From the NCBI GenBank assembly GCA_016292455.1, contig JAEDIL010000002.1, positions 5,332 to 69,331 of the forward strand: DNA of 64,000 nt, given 5' to 3'. Made by a program: the position numbers and the translations under genes. Of this stretch, positions 9,614 to 20,543 are shown in pieces. The notes below the pieces were generated by a model, which saw only the letters and a list, made by a program, of their open reading frames with translations, searched no databases and was not told where the DNA came from. The stretch's first letter is position 1. Each line of letters opens with the position of its first letter. This stretch comes from Clostridiaceae bacterium (GTDB taxonomy: Bacteria > Bacillota > Clostridia > Oscillospirales > Acutalibacteraceae).

Positions 9614-10702
9614 ATGAAAGAATATAATGTCGGTATCATCGGGGCAACCGGAATGGTTGGTCAGAGGTTTGCTCTTCTTCTTGCAGATCATCCCTGGTTC
9701 AAAGTCAAAGTCGTTGCAGCAAGTCCGCGTTCCGCCGGAAAAACCTATAAGGAGGCTGTCGGCTCAAAATGGGCATTTGATTGTGATATTCCGTCGAACA
9801 TTGCCGAGCTTATTGTAATGGACGCTGCTGCAGACCTTGAAAAAATTGCCGCTTCCGTTGACTTTGTTTTCTGCGCAGTTGACATGAAGAAAGATGAAAT
9901 CCGTGCGCTTGAAGAAGCATACGCAAAAGCAGAGTGCCCTGTCATTTCCAACAACAGCGCACACAGAGGCACTGCTGACGTTCCGATGGTTATACCCGAA
10001 ATCAACGCGGACCACATTAGAATTATTGATTCTCAAAAAAAGAGACTCGGAACAAAGCGCGGCTTTATTGCTGTCAAATCAAACTGCTCACTTCAAAGCT
10101 ACGTTCCCGCGATTTATCCGCTTGACAAAAAATACGGAATCAAAGAGGTCCTTGTCTGCACATATCAGGCGATTTCCGGAGCAGGCAAAACATTCAAAAC
10201 ATGGCCTGAAATGATTGACAACGTTATTCCCTTCATCGGTGGCGAAGAAGAAAAAAGCGAGCAGGAACCGCTTAAAATCTGGGGCAGCGTTGAGGGCGAC
10301 AAAATCGTCAACGCAACATCACCCTCCTTCACTGCTCAATGCATTCGTGTGCCGGTTTCCGACGGTCATATGGGCGCTGTGTTTATGAGATTTGAAGACG
10401 GAAAAAAGCCGAGCAAGGAAGAAATTCTTGATTGCTGGAATAGCTTTTCCGGCAGAGCACAGGAACTTAATCTTCCGAGTGCGCCGAAGCAGTTCCTTCA
10501 TTATTTTGCTGAGGACAACATGCCGCAGACAAAGCTCCAAAGAGAACTTGAAGGCGGAATGGCTGTTTCAATCGGCAGACTTCGTGAAGACACTCAGTAT
10601 GATTACAAGTTTGTTTGCCTTTCACACAATACTCTCCGCGGTGCGGCAGGAGGCGGAGTTCTTATGGCAGAACTGCTTTGCGCAGAAGGATATATTGACT
10701 GA
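9614..10702 (+). CDS. asd: Aspartate-semialdehyde dehydrogenase
   Basis: 362 residues. Reduces aspartyl phosphate to aspartate semialdehyde, the branch point to lysine/diaminopimelate, threonine and methionine. Rossmann motif GIIGATGMVGQRF (8-20), the nucleophile C158 in KSNCSLQS, AISGAGKTF, and the acid/base H252 in SDGHMGAVF are visible. The SNCS context and C-terminal GAAGGGVLMAE match the archaeal/fungal-type ASADH subfamily rather than the Escherichia coli type. Start ATG at 9614 is placed by GAGGTG. It is followed 18 bases later by dapA, the next step toward diaminopimelate. Confidence 0.96.
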   Translation: MKEYNVGIIGATGMVGQRFALLLADHPWFKVKVVAASPRSAGKTYKEAVGSKWAFDCDIPSNIAELIVMDAAADLEKIAASVDFVFCAVDMKKDEIRALEEAYAKAECPVISNNSAHRGTADVPMVIPEINADHIRIIDSQKKRLGTKRGFIAVKSNCSLQSYVPAIYPLDKKYGIKEVLVCTYQAISGAGKTFKTWPEMIDNVIPFIGGEEEKSEQEPLKIWGSVEGDKIVNATSPSFTAQCIRVPVSDGHMGAVFMRFEDGKKPSKEEILDCWNSFSGRAQELNLPSAPKQFLHYFAEDNMPQTKLQRELEGGMAVSIGRLREDTQYDYKFVCLSHNTLRGAAGGGVLMAELLCAEGYID

Positions 10703-10720
10703 TCGGAGGTCGTTTTCCTT

Positions 10721-11629
10721 ATGACACCCATCTTTATCGGCAGCGGAGTTGCGCTTGTGACTCCGTTTGATAAGGACGGAAAAATCAATTTTGAATTGTT
10801 TAAAGAACTGATAGAATTTCAAATCAAAAACAAAACAGATGCTGTTGTTGTTTGCGGAACCACGGGTGAAGGTTCAACGCTTACCGTTGAGGAAAGATTA
10901 AAGCTTTTTTCTGTTGCAGACGGTGTGATAAATAAGCGTGTTCCTCTCATATGCGGAACCGGCAGCAACAGCACTTCTTTTTCACTTGAACTTGCAAGTG
11001 AAGCCGAGAAATGCGGGGCTGATGCACATCTGATGGTTACTCCGTATTACAATAAGGCATCTCAGTCCGGTCTGGTCGAACATTATTTTTTGCTTGCCGA
11101 CAAGCTGTCAAAACCGATCATTGTATATAATGTTCCTTCAAGAACCGGAATGAATATTCTTCCGGAAACATACAAGAAGCTGTCATTCCATGAAAACATC
11201 GTTGCTGTCAAGGAAGCTGATACCAATATATCAAAGCTTATAAAATCATTGGTGCTGTGCGAAAACCGTCTTGATTTTTATGTTGGAAACGATGATTTGA
11301 TTTCTGTTGCTTCTTCACTCGGCTGCAAGGGCGTAATTTCGGTGCTTGCAAATATTATGCCTGAGTATACGCATGAGATGACGATGGCGGGAATCAACAA
11401 TGACTGCGGAAAATGTGCACAAATGCAGAAGGAAGTAATGGATCTCATTGAAAACCTGTTTATTGACGTAAATCCGATACCTATAAAAGCGGCTTTAAAA
11501 ATTGCCGGAATAGATGCAGGCGGCTGCCGTCTTCCGCTCACCGTACTTTCAGACTCAAACTGCAAGCTGCTTGAAGCATCAATGAAAGAGCATATCGGAA
11601 AAATCTCCTCCGCAATGAAAACAACATGA
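10721..11629 (+). CDS. dapA: 4-hydroxy-tetrahydrodipicolinate synthase
   Basis: 302 residues, a TIM-barrel aldolase condensing pyruvate with aspartate semialdehyde in the lysine/diaminopimelate pathway. GTTGEGSTL (46-54), TPYYNK, the catalytic Tyr in YNVPSRTG (136-143), and the Schiff-base K164 in VAVKEAD are intact. RBS GGAGGT precedes the ATG. Second gene of asd-dapA. A terminator shared with the convergent DUF3006 gene follows. The pathway also supplies dipicolinate for spores, consistent with the sporulation genes nearby. Confidence 0.97.
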   Translation: MTPIFIGSGVALVTPFDKDGKINFELFKELIEFQIKNKTDAVVVCGTTGEGSTLTVEERLKLFSVADGVINKRVPLICGTGSNSTSFSLELASEAEKCGADAHLMVTPYYNKASQSGLVEHYFLLADKLSKPIIVYNVPSRTGMNILPETYKKLSFHENIVAVKEADTNISKLIKSLVLCENRLDFYVGNDDLISVASSLGCKGVISVLANIMPEYTHEMTMAGINNDCGKCAQMQKEVMDLIENLFIDVNPIPIKAALKIAGIDAGGCRLPLTVLSDSNCKLLEASMKEHIGKISSAMKTT

Positions 11630-11634
11630 AAAAC

Positions 11635-11680
11635 AAGGCAGCCATCCACTGCAAGTTAACCTTGCGTGAATAGCTGCCTT
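11635..11680. terminator. Bidirectional terminator between dapA and the DUF3006 gene
   Basis: AAGGCAGC (11635-11642) pairs with GCTGCCTT (11673-11680). An inner GCAAG/CTTGC stem (11651-11655/11661-11665) stacks on it. T-rich sequence follows on both strands. Confidence 0.7.
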
Positions 11681-11689
11681 TCATTTATG

Positions 11690-11908
11690 TTATTCATCAA
11701 ACAAAGCGTCCTGAATATCCATGATACGTTGTTTTCTTCTTTTTTCTTCATCGCTTGCCAATGAATAGCTTCCGTCTGAATTTTTCAGAAGTACGCTCCC
11801 CTCTTTTACACCGTAGGGAAGACTTGAAAGCGGAATATCAAAGGTATTCAAATCTTCACTTTCGCAAACAGCTGTTTTACCGATGATTCTGTCAACACTG
11901 ATGTACAT
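11690..11908 (-). CDS. DUF3006 small protein
   Basis: 72 residues opening MYISVDRIIGKTAVCE and ending in a charged helix (EEKRRKQRIMDIQDALF). This matches DUF3006, small proteins often encoded next to ComEC-like metallo-beta-lactamase-fold proteins, as here: the MBL gene ends 15 bases upstream. RBS GGGAGGAAG precedes the ATG. Function is unknown; the recurrent pairing suggests it works with, or is regulated alongside, the MBL protein. Confidence 0.8.
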   Translation of the reverse strand: MYISVDRIIGKTAVCESEDLNTFDIPLSSLPYGVKEGSVLLKNSDGSYSLASDEEKRRKQRIMDIQDALFDE

Positions 11909-11923
11909 ATACTTCCTCCCGAA

Positions 11924-12844
11924 TCACCCGGATTTTGTAACTCTATATCCGTCTGTTGTGCAAGTAAAAACAATATCACCCGAAAGATCGGTACGATAAT
12001 ATTTGATTGAATTACCTTTCAAATATGATATTGTCTCTTTATGTGGGTGATTATATGAATTGTTCAAACCGCATTGAATAACCGCCGCCGCAGGATCAGC
12101 TTTTTGCAGATATGTCTTTTCGAGAGACGACCTGCTGCCGTGGTGCCCCATCAGCATAATATCACACGCAAGGTCCGGTGATTCTTTGAGAACACTTCTC
12201 ATTTCAGTTGTTTCTGCATCTCCCGAAAGCAAAAACGACGTTGAATTGACAACAGCCTTGCAAATGACAGACATATTATTGAGGTCGTCACATTGCTCAA
12301 CAGGGCCGAGAACCGTCAGTCTGATTCTACCGACAACATATTCATTCCCGTACGAAGCGGCAATAGCTTTGATCTTCTTATCACGTATTATCTGCAAAAA
12401 GCTTTCATATGTTTTTGTTGTCGGTGTGTTTATTGCCGTCAGGCGCGGCATTATCACATTGTTCACTTTTACGTTATCCAACACATACAGCAGACCGCCG
12501 ATATGATCGGTATGCGGATGAGTGGCAATCACGTAATCAAGCTGCGTTATGCCATGATTTCCGATGTATCGGACAACATCATCACCGTATTCTCTTTCAC
12601 CGGCATCAATAAGAACACCGCTTGAACCGGATTGAAGAAGAACGCTTGAGCCCTGACCGACGTCAATAAAATGAACTGCGCAGGTGTCGGGGGTTGACGT
12701 TTTAAGCCTGCTTGTATTTTCAATTGGGTTAGTTTCAAAATTACTGTTGAACCGTCCGATTATTGCGGCAACAATAGCAACAAAGAAAACGATTGTTGCC
12801 GTCAAAGACGAACGCTTACTTTTTGCACCTTGTTTCCTTGCCAT
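11924..12844 (-). CDS. ComEC C-terminal-like metallo-beta-lactamase-fold protein, membrane anchored
   Basis: 306 residues. One N-terminal hydrophobic segment (about 15-32) is followed by the MBL domain: VHFIDVGQGSSVLLQ, the metal motif THPHTDHIGG, LLSGDAE and MGHHGS, as in the soluble C-terminal domain of the competence protein ComEC. This stand-alone form is common in Firmicutes and is predicted to be an extracytoplasmic hydrolase, possibly a nuclease or phosphodiesterase; the substrate is not known. The start codon overlaps the end of ygiQ by 29 bases, showing tight translational linkage, and the DUF3006 gene follows. Confidence 0.85.
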   Translation of the reverse strand: MARKQGAKSKRSSLTATIVFFVAIVAAIIGRFNSNFETNPIENTSRLKTSTPDTCAVHFIDVGQGSSVLLQSGSSGVLIDAGEREYGDDVVRYIGNHGITQLDYVIATHPHTDHIGGLLYVLDNVKVNNVIMPRLTAINTPTTKTYESFLQIIRDKKIKAIAASYGNEYVVGRIRLTVLGPVEQCDDLNNMSVICKAVVNSTSFLLSGDAETTEMRSVLKESPDLACDIMLMGHHGSRSSLEKTYLQKADPAAAVIQCGLNNSYNHPHKETISYLKGNSIKYYRTDLSGDIVFTCTTDGYRVTKSG

Positions 12845-14702
12845 TTTTACCAGCAGCCTTTCTGTTATTAAAGTTTCCGCCGCTTTGCTGCGGTTTTTTC
12901 TTTTGGCTTGTTTTTATCAGGCATGAGGGCGACGAGCCGATAAGATCATATCTCCCCGCTTTTTTCAAAGCTCTCTCGATAATCTCGCGCTTGCCCGGAT
13001 CATAATATTGAAGCAACGCGCGCTGCATTGCTTTTTCTTCCGCAGACCTTGCAACATAAACCTCTTCCATACTGTATGGGTCGAGACCGGTATAAAACAT
13101 ACACGTTGAGATTGTTCCGGGAGTCGGGTAAAAATCCTGAACCTGCTCGGGTCGTATTCCGCGCTTTTTCAGAAACAGAGCAAGCTCTATGGCGTCATTG
13201 AGCGTTGAGCCGGGATGAGACGACATAAGATACGGAACAAGATACTGTTCCTTGCCTGCACTTTTAGAAATCTGAAAATACTTTTTTGAAAACTCAATAT
13301 ATGCATCAATATGCGGTTTCCCCATTTTGTCAAGAACAGCCGCCGAACAGTGTTCGGGAGCAACTTTCAGCTGACCGCTGACATGATGAGCGACAAGCTC
13401 GCTCAAAAAGCTTTCATCTTTGTCTCGAAGAATATAATCGTAGCGGATTCCGGAACGGATAAACACCTTTTTAATTCCGGGGATTTTCCTGACCTTTCTC
13501 AAAAGTGAAAGATAGTCGCTGTGGTCTGCAACAAGAGCGGTGCAGGGTTTTGGAGCGAGACATTTTTTTCCTTTGCAAAGTCCGGCTTTCAACTGTTTTT
13601 CGCAAGACGGAAACCTGAAATTCGCGGTCGGACCGCCAATATCGTGAATATAGCCCTTGAAATCAGGCAGTTTTGTCAGTTTTTTCGCTTCGTCAATTAC
13701 CGATTCATGACTTCTGCTTGTGACAAAACGCCCCTGATGAAAAGCAATTGAGCAAAAATTGCAAGCGCCGAAGCAGCCTCTGTTATGAGCAATTGAAAAA
13801 CGCACTTCTTCAATTCCGGGAACTCCGCCGGCTTTTTCATAAGTCGGGTGATATGTCCTCATATACGGCAAAGAGTAAACCCAATCCAGCTCTTGTGTTG
13901 AAAGCGGCGGCATGGGCGGATTCTGAACGAGCATTTTCTTTGCGTGTCGTTGTTTCAGCAGCTTTCCGCGTATATGATCCTGCTCATCCTGCTGAATACG
14001 GCAGGAAATTGCATATTCGCGCCGGCTTGCACAAACATTCTCGTATGACGGACATTCCGCCCCCAGCAGCGGAGTTTCCGTAACGTTGCAGACATAGCAG
14101 GTTCCTCTTACATCTGTTATTGTTTTTATTGATTCGCCGCTTTTCAGTCGCTCTGCAATTTCAATTGTCTGGTTCTCGCCCATTCCGTATGAAATCAAAT
14201 CTGCCTGAGAATCAAATATAATTGACCTGCGGATCTTATCATCCCAATAATCATAATGAGCAAAACGGCGTAATGACGCTTCAAGTCCGCCGATAATTAT
14301 CGGAATATCACCGTATGCTTCTCTGATTCTGTTGCAATAGACGATCACAGCTCTGTCAGGGCGCAGACCGGTTTTTCCGCCAGGCGAATAAGCGTCATTG
14401 TTACGTCGCTTTTTTGCGGCAGTATAATGAGCAACCATTGAATCAATGTTGCCTGACGAAACAAAAAAACCGTATCTTGGACGTCCAAAGCGCATAAAAT
14501 CATTTTTACTGCGCCAATCCGGCTGAGCGAGGAATCCGACTTTGAATCCCTTAGCTTCAAGGACGCGGGTAATTATTGCCGCGCCAAAGCTCGGATGATC
14601 AACATACGCATCACCATTGACATAGACAAAATCAACGTAGTTCCAGCCGCGCTCTTTTACTTCATCAAAACTGATAGGTAAAAACAAATCAAACAACCTC
14701 AC
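12816..14702 (-). CDS. YgiQ-family radical SAM protein
   Basis: 628 residues. A cobalamin-independent-looking radical SAM enzyme of the UPF0313/YgiQ type; the reaction is unknown. The N-terminal domain reads WNYVDFVYVNGDAYVDHPSFG. The iron-sulfur motif is CFGACNFC (CxxxCxxC). A second Cys cluster (CKGKKCLAPKPC) is typical of the family, as is the QVQDFYPTPGT segment. It begins with GTG overlapping the ftsK stop codon (GTGA) and ends with a basic low-complexity tail. The unusual start is supported by the conserved N-terminus beginning within 15 residues of it. Confidence 0.92.
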   Translation of the reverse strand: MRLFDLFLPISFDEVKERGWNYVDFVYVNGDAYVDHPSFGAAIITRVLEAKGFKVGFLAQPDWRSKNDFMRFGRPRYGFFVSSGNIDSMVAHYTAAKKRRNNDAYSPGGKTGLRPDRAVIVYCNRIREAYGDIPIIIGGLEASLRRFAHYDYWDDKIRRSIIFDSQADLISYGMGENQTIEIAERLKSGESIKTITDVRGTCYVCNVTETPLLGAECPSYENVCASRREYAISCRIQQDEQDHIRGKLLKQRHAKKMLVQNPPMPPLSTQELDWVYSLPYMRTYHPTYEKAGGVPGIEEVRFSIAHNRGCFGACNFCSIAFHQGRFVTSRSHESVIDEAKKLTKLPDFKGYIHDIGGPTANFRFPSCEKQLKAGLCKGKKCLAPKPCTALVADHSDYLSLLRKVRKIPGIKKVFIRSGIRYDYILRDKDESFLSELVAHHVSGQLKVAPEHCSAAVLDKMGKPHIDAYIEFSKKYFQISKSAGKEQYLVPYLMSSHPGSTLNDAIELALFLKKRGIRPEQVQDFYPTPGTISTCMFYTGLDPYSMEEVYVARSAEEKAMQRALLQYYDPGKREIIERALKKAGRYDLIGSSPSCLIKTSQKKKPQQSGGNFNNRKAAGKNGKETRCKK

Positions 14703-17386
14703 TGATCTGAGAGAATATCAAAATCGTCTTCATAATTTTCGTTGCTTCGGGAGGCTTTCATTTCCATGAGCTGCAAAGCAGAAATAAGAACCTTCCGCGG
14801 TTTGCTTCCCTCGGAGGGACCGACGATTCCACGCTGTTCAAGCTCATCCATAATTCTTGCGGCTCTGGCATATCCGAGTCTCAGCTTACGTTGGAGAAGA
14901 GTGGTTGACGCCGCCTGACATTCAACAACAACATCAATGGCAGCACTCAACATATCATCGCCACCCTCGGCTTCATCGCCGGCAGAAGCCTGAGCAGGTT
15001 TCTTTTTGCTGTCGGCAGAAGCATTTCTCGCAATCTCGTCCATGACTTCGCTGTCATATTCAACTTCTTCCTGAGCTTTAATATAACTGACAACCTTTTC
15101 AATTTCTTCGTCAGACAGGTAAGCTCCCTGAATTCTGACCGGTTTTGACATGCCGACGGGATTAAACAGCATATCGCCGTTACCGAGAAGCTTTTCGGCG
15201 CCGACTGTGTCAAGAATGGTTCTTGAATCAACCTGGGAGGAAACAAACAACGAAAGTCTGCTGGGAATATTTGCTTTAATAATACCGGTAATTACGTCAA
15301 CAGACGGACGCTGTGTTGCAACAACAAGATGCATTCCCGCAGCTCTTGCTTTTTGCGCAAGGCGGCAGATTGAATCCTCAACCTCCTTGGGTGAAACCAT
15401 CATCAGATCATTGAGCTCATCAATAAAGATGACAATCTGCGGCATGAAGCTGTAATCGGGATGGTCGGCAGCATATTTGTTGAAGCCTTTAATATCACGA
15501 ACACCGCAGGCGGAAAAAAGCTTATATCTGTTTTCCATTTCACTAACAGCCCATGCAAGGGAACCGGCGGCTTTTCTGACGTCAGAAATAACCGGAACAA
15601 GCAAATGAGGTATTCCGTTATAAACAGAAAACTCAACCTGCTTCGGGTCAATCATCAGAAGCTTGACCTCAGACGGTTTTGCTGAATAAAGAATGCTGAC
15701 AATCATACAGTTAAGACAAACTGACTTTCCGGAGCCTGTTGTTCCTGCAATAAGAAGGTGCGGCATTTTTGCAATATCAGTACAGGTTGCATTACCGGTA
15801 ATATCTTTTCCGAGTGCAACATTCAGCTTGCTTTTTGCACTTTGAAAATTTGAAGAAGAAATGATTTCGCGCAGCGTGACAACCGATTTATTCTGATTCG
15901 GAATTTCAATTCCGACCGCAGATTTGTTTGGTATCGGAGCTTCAATTCTGACGCCGGCAGAAGCAAGATTAAGTGCGATGTCGTCAGCGAGATTTGTAAT
16001 CTTGTTAATTTTCACGCCCGGAGCGGGCTGAAGCTCATATCTGGTGACAGAAGGACCTCTGCTGACGCCGATAAGAGTTGTTTCAACGCCAAAGCTTTTG
16101 AGTGTATCAACAAGCTTCTTTGCTGTTGTTTTCATTTCGGTCGCATAGTCCCCTGCGCGGCTGAAATCCGGCTCGTTAAGACAATCAATAGGCGGAAGGC
16201 TGTATTCTTTTTTTACGCTTTTTTCTTCGGTGTATCCCTTTACTTCTGCTATACTCTTTTCTGCACTTTTGTCTGCGCTGGTAATTGCAGCTTCAACAAT
16301 CCTTTGCGCCTGCCCGTCAAGTCCGGCATCAGTTTCAGAAGAATCAGTTTCAATTTCTTCGTAATCATCGGGTAGCTTTTCTGTTGCCCGTATTCCGGCA
16401 GCAGCACTGATTGCCTCGCTGATATTTATGTCTTTTTCTGAAACAGGAGCAATCTCATCAGCCAGAATTGTTTCTTCCTGTTCAGATTCTCGGGGGCGTC
16501 TGAATGGTTTTTCCGTGAATGTGAAAAGCCTGTCCTGCGGATTATACGGCTGAGGAGAGCGTTTTTTACGACGAACAGACATGTTGTCATCAAGTTCGAT
16601 CTGGGTTTTTGAAAAATCAAAAGCATCGCTTTCTTCTTTTTCCTCTTCTTCGATAGCTCTGAGACGTTCTTCCTCTTCAAGCTTTTCGCGTTTTCTTTGT
16701 TCATTCCGTTCGCGGCGCTTTTCTTTAAGCTGCTCGCTGCTTTCGTCAAGCTTTTCCTTGGAACCGTTTATTGCGCCTGAGATAAGTTCACCGATTGAAG
16801 AAAAACTGATATTGAAAAACAAAATCAAAAACAAAATCAACAGCGCAAAGGTTACAACAAACGCCGCTGCTTTACCGAGAAGCTGAAGCATTCCTCCGCC
16901 AAAAACAGCGCCAAGTGCACCACCCGTAACGGAAAACTCATCATTGAACGCGAAACCTGCGCCGAAAGCGGTTCTCAACTGTTCGAGGAACTCCTCTCCT
17001 CCGCCAACGGTAACAGAATTTGTTGCAAGATGAATTACCGAACCAATCATTGAGGAAGCCAGAAACGCGCAAACAGTTGTGGCAATGCATGAGCGTCTGA
17101 GGGAATCAAGGGCAATCCGGATTCCTATGATAAGAAGAAAAATATCAAAAACATAAAAGCTCAGTCCGAATACACCGAAAAATGCACCTCGTATCGACGC
17201 CCACACACTTCTGCCGGGAATGAATGCAACGGCAAGAAGCAAAACAGCTGAAATGAGATACGCAAACATTATTGCAGGACGGTGCTCCTGATAAAAACTG
17301 AGCTTTTTACTCTTTTTGCTCTTTTTTCCCCGCGTACTTTTTTTGGTACTTGTTTTTTTCTTTGAGGATGTTTTTTTGTTAGCCAT
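14699..17386 (-). CDS. ftsK: DNA translocase FtsK/SpoIIIE
   Basis: 895 residues. It pumps chromosomal DNA through the division or sporulation septum. A very basic Lys/Ser/Thr N-terminus is followed by four membrane helices (about 35-180), a charged linker rich in Arg/Glu (200-400), then the motor: Walker A GTTGSGKS (about 546-553), Walker B IVIFIDELNDLMM, and ATQRPSVDVITG. The C-terminal winged-helix gamma domain (STTLLQRKLRLGYARAARIMDELEQ) that reads KOPS/SRS polarity sequences is present. ATG follows GTGAGG. It shares a 4-base overlap with ygiQ downstream. Confidence 0.96.
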   Translation of the reverse strand: MANKKTSSKKKTSTKKSTRGKKSKKSKKLSFYQEHRPAIMFAYLISAVLLLAVAFIPGRSVWASIRGAFFGVFGLSFYVFDIFLLIIGIRIALDSLRRSCIATTVCAFLASSMIGSVIHLATNSVTVGGGEEFLEQLRTAFGAGFAFNDEFSVTGGALGAVFGGGMLQLLGKAAAFVVTFALLILFLILFFNISFSSIGELISGAINGSKEKLDESSEQLKEKRRERNEQRKREKLEEEERLRAIEEEEKEESDAFDFSKTQIELDDNMSVRRKKRSPQPYNPQDRLFTFTEKPFRRPRESEQEETILADEIAPVSEKDINISEAISAAAGIRATEKLPDDYEEIETDSSETDAGLDGQAQRIVEAAITSADKSAEKSIAEVKGYTEEKSVKKEYSLPPIDCLNEPDFSRAGDYATEMKTTAKKLVDTLKSFGVETTLIGVSRGPSVTRYELQPAPGVKINKITNLADDIALNLASAGVRIEAPIPNKSAVGIEIPNQNKSVVTLREIISSSNFQSAKSKLNVALGKDITGNATCTDIAKMPHLLIAGTTGSGKSVCLNCMIVSILYSAKPSEVKLLMIDPKQVEFSVYNGIPHLLVPVISDVRKAAGSLAWAVSEMENRYKLFSACGVRDIKGFNKYAADHPDYSFMPQIVIFIDELNDLMMVSPKEVEDSICRLAQKARAAGMHLVVATQRPSVDVITGIIKANIPSRLSLFVSSQVDSRTILDTVGAEKLLGNGDMLFNPVGMSKPVRIQGAYLSDEEIEKVVSYIKAQEEVEYDSEVMDEIARNASADSKKKPAQASAGDEAEGGDDMLSAAIDVVVECQAASTTLLQRKLRLGYARAARIMDELEQRGIVGPSEGSKPRKVLISALQLMEMKASRSNENYEDDFDILSDQ

Positions 17387-17469
17387 TTTCTACCTCACAA
17401 ACAGAATATTGCCGCCGTCCCGCATTGACGAAAACGACGGCGTAATTTTCACCGAAAAATAAACAGTTC

Positions 17470-18324
17470 TCAGATGATAAAGAGAACTACTGCCGATGCC
17501 GCGCCGAAAATTACGGAAAAAATGCTGAAAAAGACACAGATTTTCCTGAAATCAGTTTTAGAGAGCAAGCGGATCATCAAGCCGCTGCCAATCAGAGCAA
17601 AGACAGTGCAAATGGCAATCATAACAGGATTCGGAACAATTCCGGCAATGCAAATCCGAACAAGACGTACAATGTTGACGGCAAGCATTGAAGGCGCAAT
17701 ATATGTAAGCATTTCGCGTACTATTACACGATTGTCAATATCGGAAATCAAAAAGCTTGTTGCTCCGACCGAAATTCCGGAGACTCCGGGGAAAAAATAT
17801 GAAAGAAGCTGATATATTGAAAAACGTATGACGCTCTTTACATCGGCAGACCGCTTGGTTTGTGCGTAGTTCTGCTTTGTGTACCAATGTGCAATCAAAA
17901 GGAAAACGCCGCTGCCTGCACAACACAACGAGGTTACAAGCAAATGCGTTGAATTGAGCTGATCGCTGAAAATATCAAGCAGAATTTTTCCGTCAGAATA
18001 AGGAATAGCCATAACAGCAGCCGGGAGCATTGAAATCAAAAGATTCAGCATCAGCCTGCGATAACCCGTCCGGTTCTGGATATTGGATTTTTTACCGCTG
18101 AAAAGTGCGCGTATACCTTTTGCATAAATCTTTCTGAGTGAAAAGAACACTGTTACAGAAAAAGCAATGGAAATTATCGAATAATAGAACACCCCGAGTG
18201 ACGAACTCTGGCTGAAATCAAGAACGTAGCTAAGGTAAGAATATCCTGCCGAATGCGAAAAGGGAAGCGGAGCAAAAAGAGCGCTGACAAGCGAAATTAT
18301 TACAATTTTTATATATTCAATCAT
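17470..18324 (-). CDS. Divergent UppP/BacA-like membrane protein lacking the catalytic residues
   Basis: 284 residues, about eight membrane helices. The layout matches undecaprenyl-diphosphate phosphatase (UppP/BacA), which recycles the lipid carrier for peptidoglycan. The first signature, normally an E-rich EGxTEFLPISSTGH, reads SALFAPLPFSHSAGY here, so both Glu are gone. The second, normally PGxSRSGAT, reads PGVSGISVGAT, so the catalytic Arg is lost. The fold is therefore recognisable but phosphatase activity is doubtful. ATG follows CGGAGGATACC. It has its own promoter and may read into ftsK. It may be a transporter, regulator or carrier-binding relative. Confidence 0.7.
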   Translation of the reverse strand: MIEYIKIVIISLVSALFAPLPFSHSAGYSYLSYVLDFSQSSSLGVFYYSIISIAFSVTVFFSLRKIYAKGIRALFSGKKSNIQNRTGYRRLMLNLLISMLPAAVMAIPYSDGKILLDIFSDQLNSTHLLVTSLCCAGSGVFLLIAHWYTKQNYAQTKRSADVKSVIRFSIYQLLSYFFPGVSGISVGATSFLISDIDNRVIVREMLTYIAPSMLAVNIVRLVRICIAGIVPNPVMIAICTVFALIGSGLMIRLLSKTDFRKICVFFSIFSVIFGAASAVVLFII

Positions 18325-18365
18325 GGTATCCTCCGAAATACAGAACTGACAATTTGTTTACTGTT

Positions 18366-18394
18366 ATTATATCATAAAAAGTAAAGACGGGCAA
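18366..18394 (-). promoter_or_regulatory. Promoter of the UppP-like gene
   Basis: TTGCCC (18394-18389), 17 bases, TATAAT (18371-18366) on the minus strand, about 40 bases before the start codon. Confidence 0.65.
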
Positions 18395-18411
18395 TATATA
18401 ACAGAAAAAAA

Positions 18412-18569
18412 GGGGCTGTCTCATTTAGCACAGAACAAAAAGAAAAATGCTGAACCATAAAAACAAATGGTTGTTTTTTCTTTTTAACCGTTTTTTCACC
18501 CGCTCGCGGTATCCATATACAGCTTAGGAGTGAAGAAAACAGTTTCTGCATCTAAATGCGACAGTCCCC
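18412..18569. mobile_element. 158-bp element with terminal inverted repeats, possible MITE or insertion-sequence remnant
   Basis: The left end GGGGCTGTCTCATTTAG (18412-18428) is the inverse of the right end, whose complement reads GGGGACTGTCGCATTTAG (18569-18552). Similarity continues inward (CACAGAAC against TGCAGAAAC) for a total of about 28 imperfect bases. The interior is AT-rich with an AACCAT/ATGGTT hairpin and no supported gene. The left end is preceded by seven A, so on the minus strand the long hairpin ends in a T-run and could terminate the ftsH operon, whose stop lies 11 bases away. No clear target-site duplication is visible. Confidence 0.45.
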
Positions 18570-18579
18570 GGCAAAGAAA

Positions 18580-20502
<1,923 letters not shown>

Positions 20503-20543
20503 TCGATCACGCTCCTTTTTAGAAAATTACTTACTATTACAAA

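Noticed and set aside
16581..16886. Ser/Arg-rich plus-strand frame opposite ftsK
   Set aside because: It mirrors the charged Arg/Glu linker of ftsK and has no ribosome binding site or family resemblance.
17413..17442. CGCCGTC/GACGGCG hairpin before ftsK as a terminator
   Set aside because: No T-run follows on the minus strand. It may be a leader structure, but there is too little to call a function.
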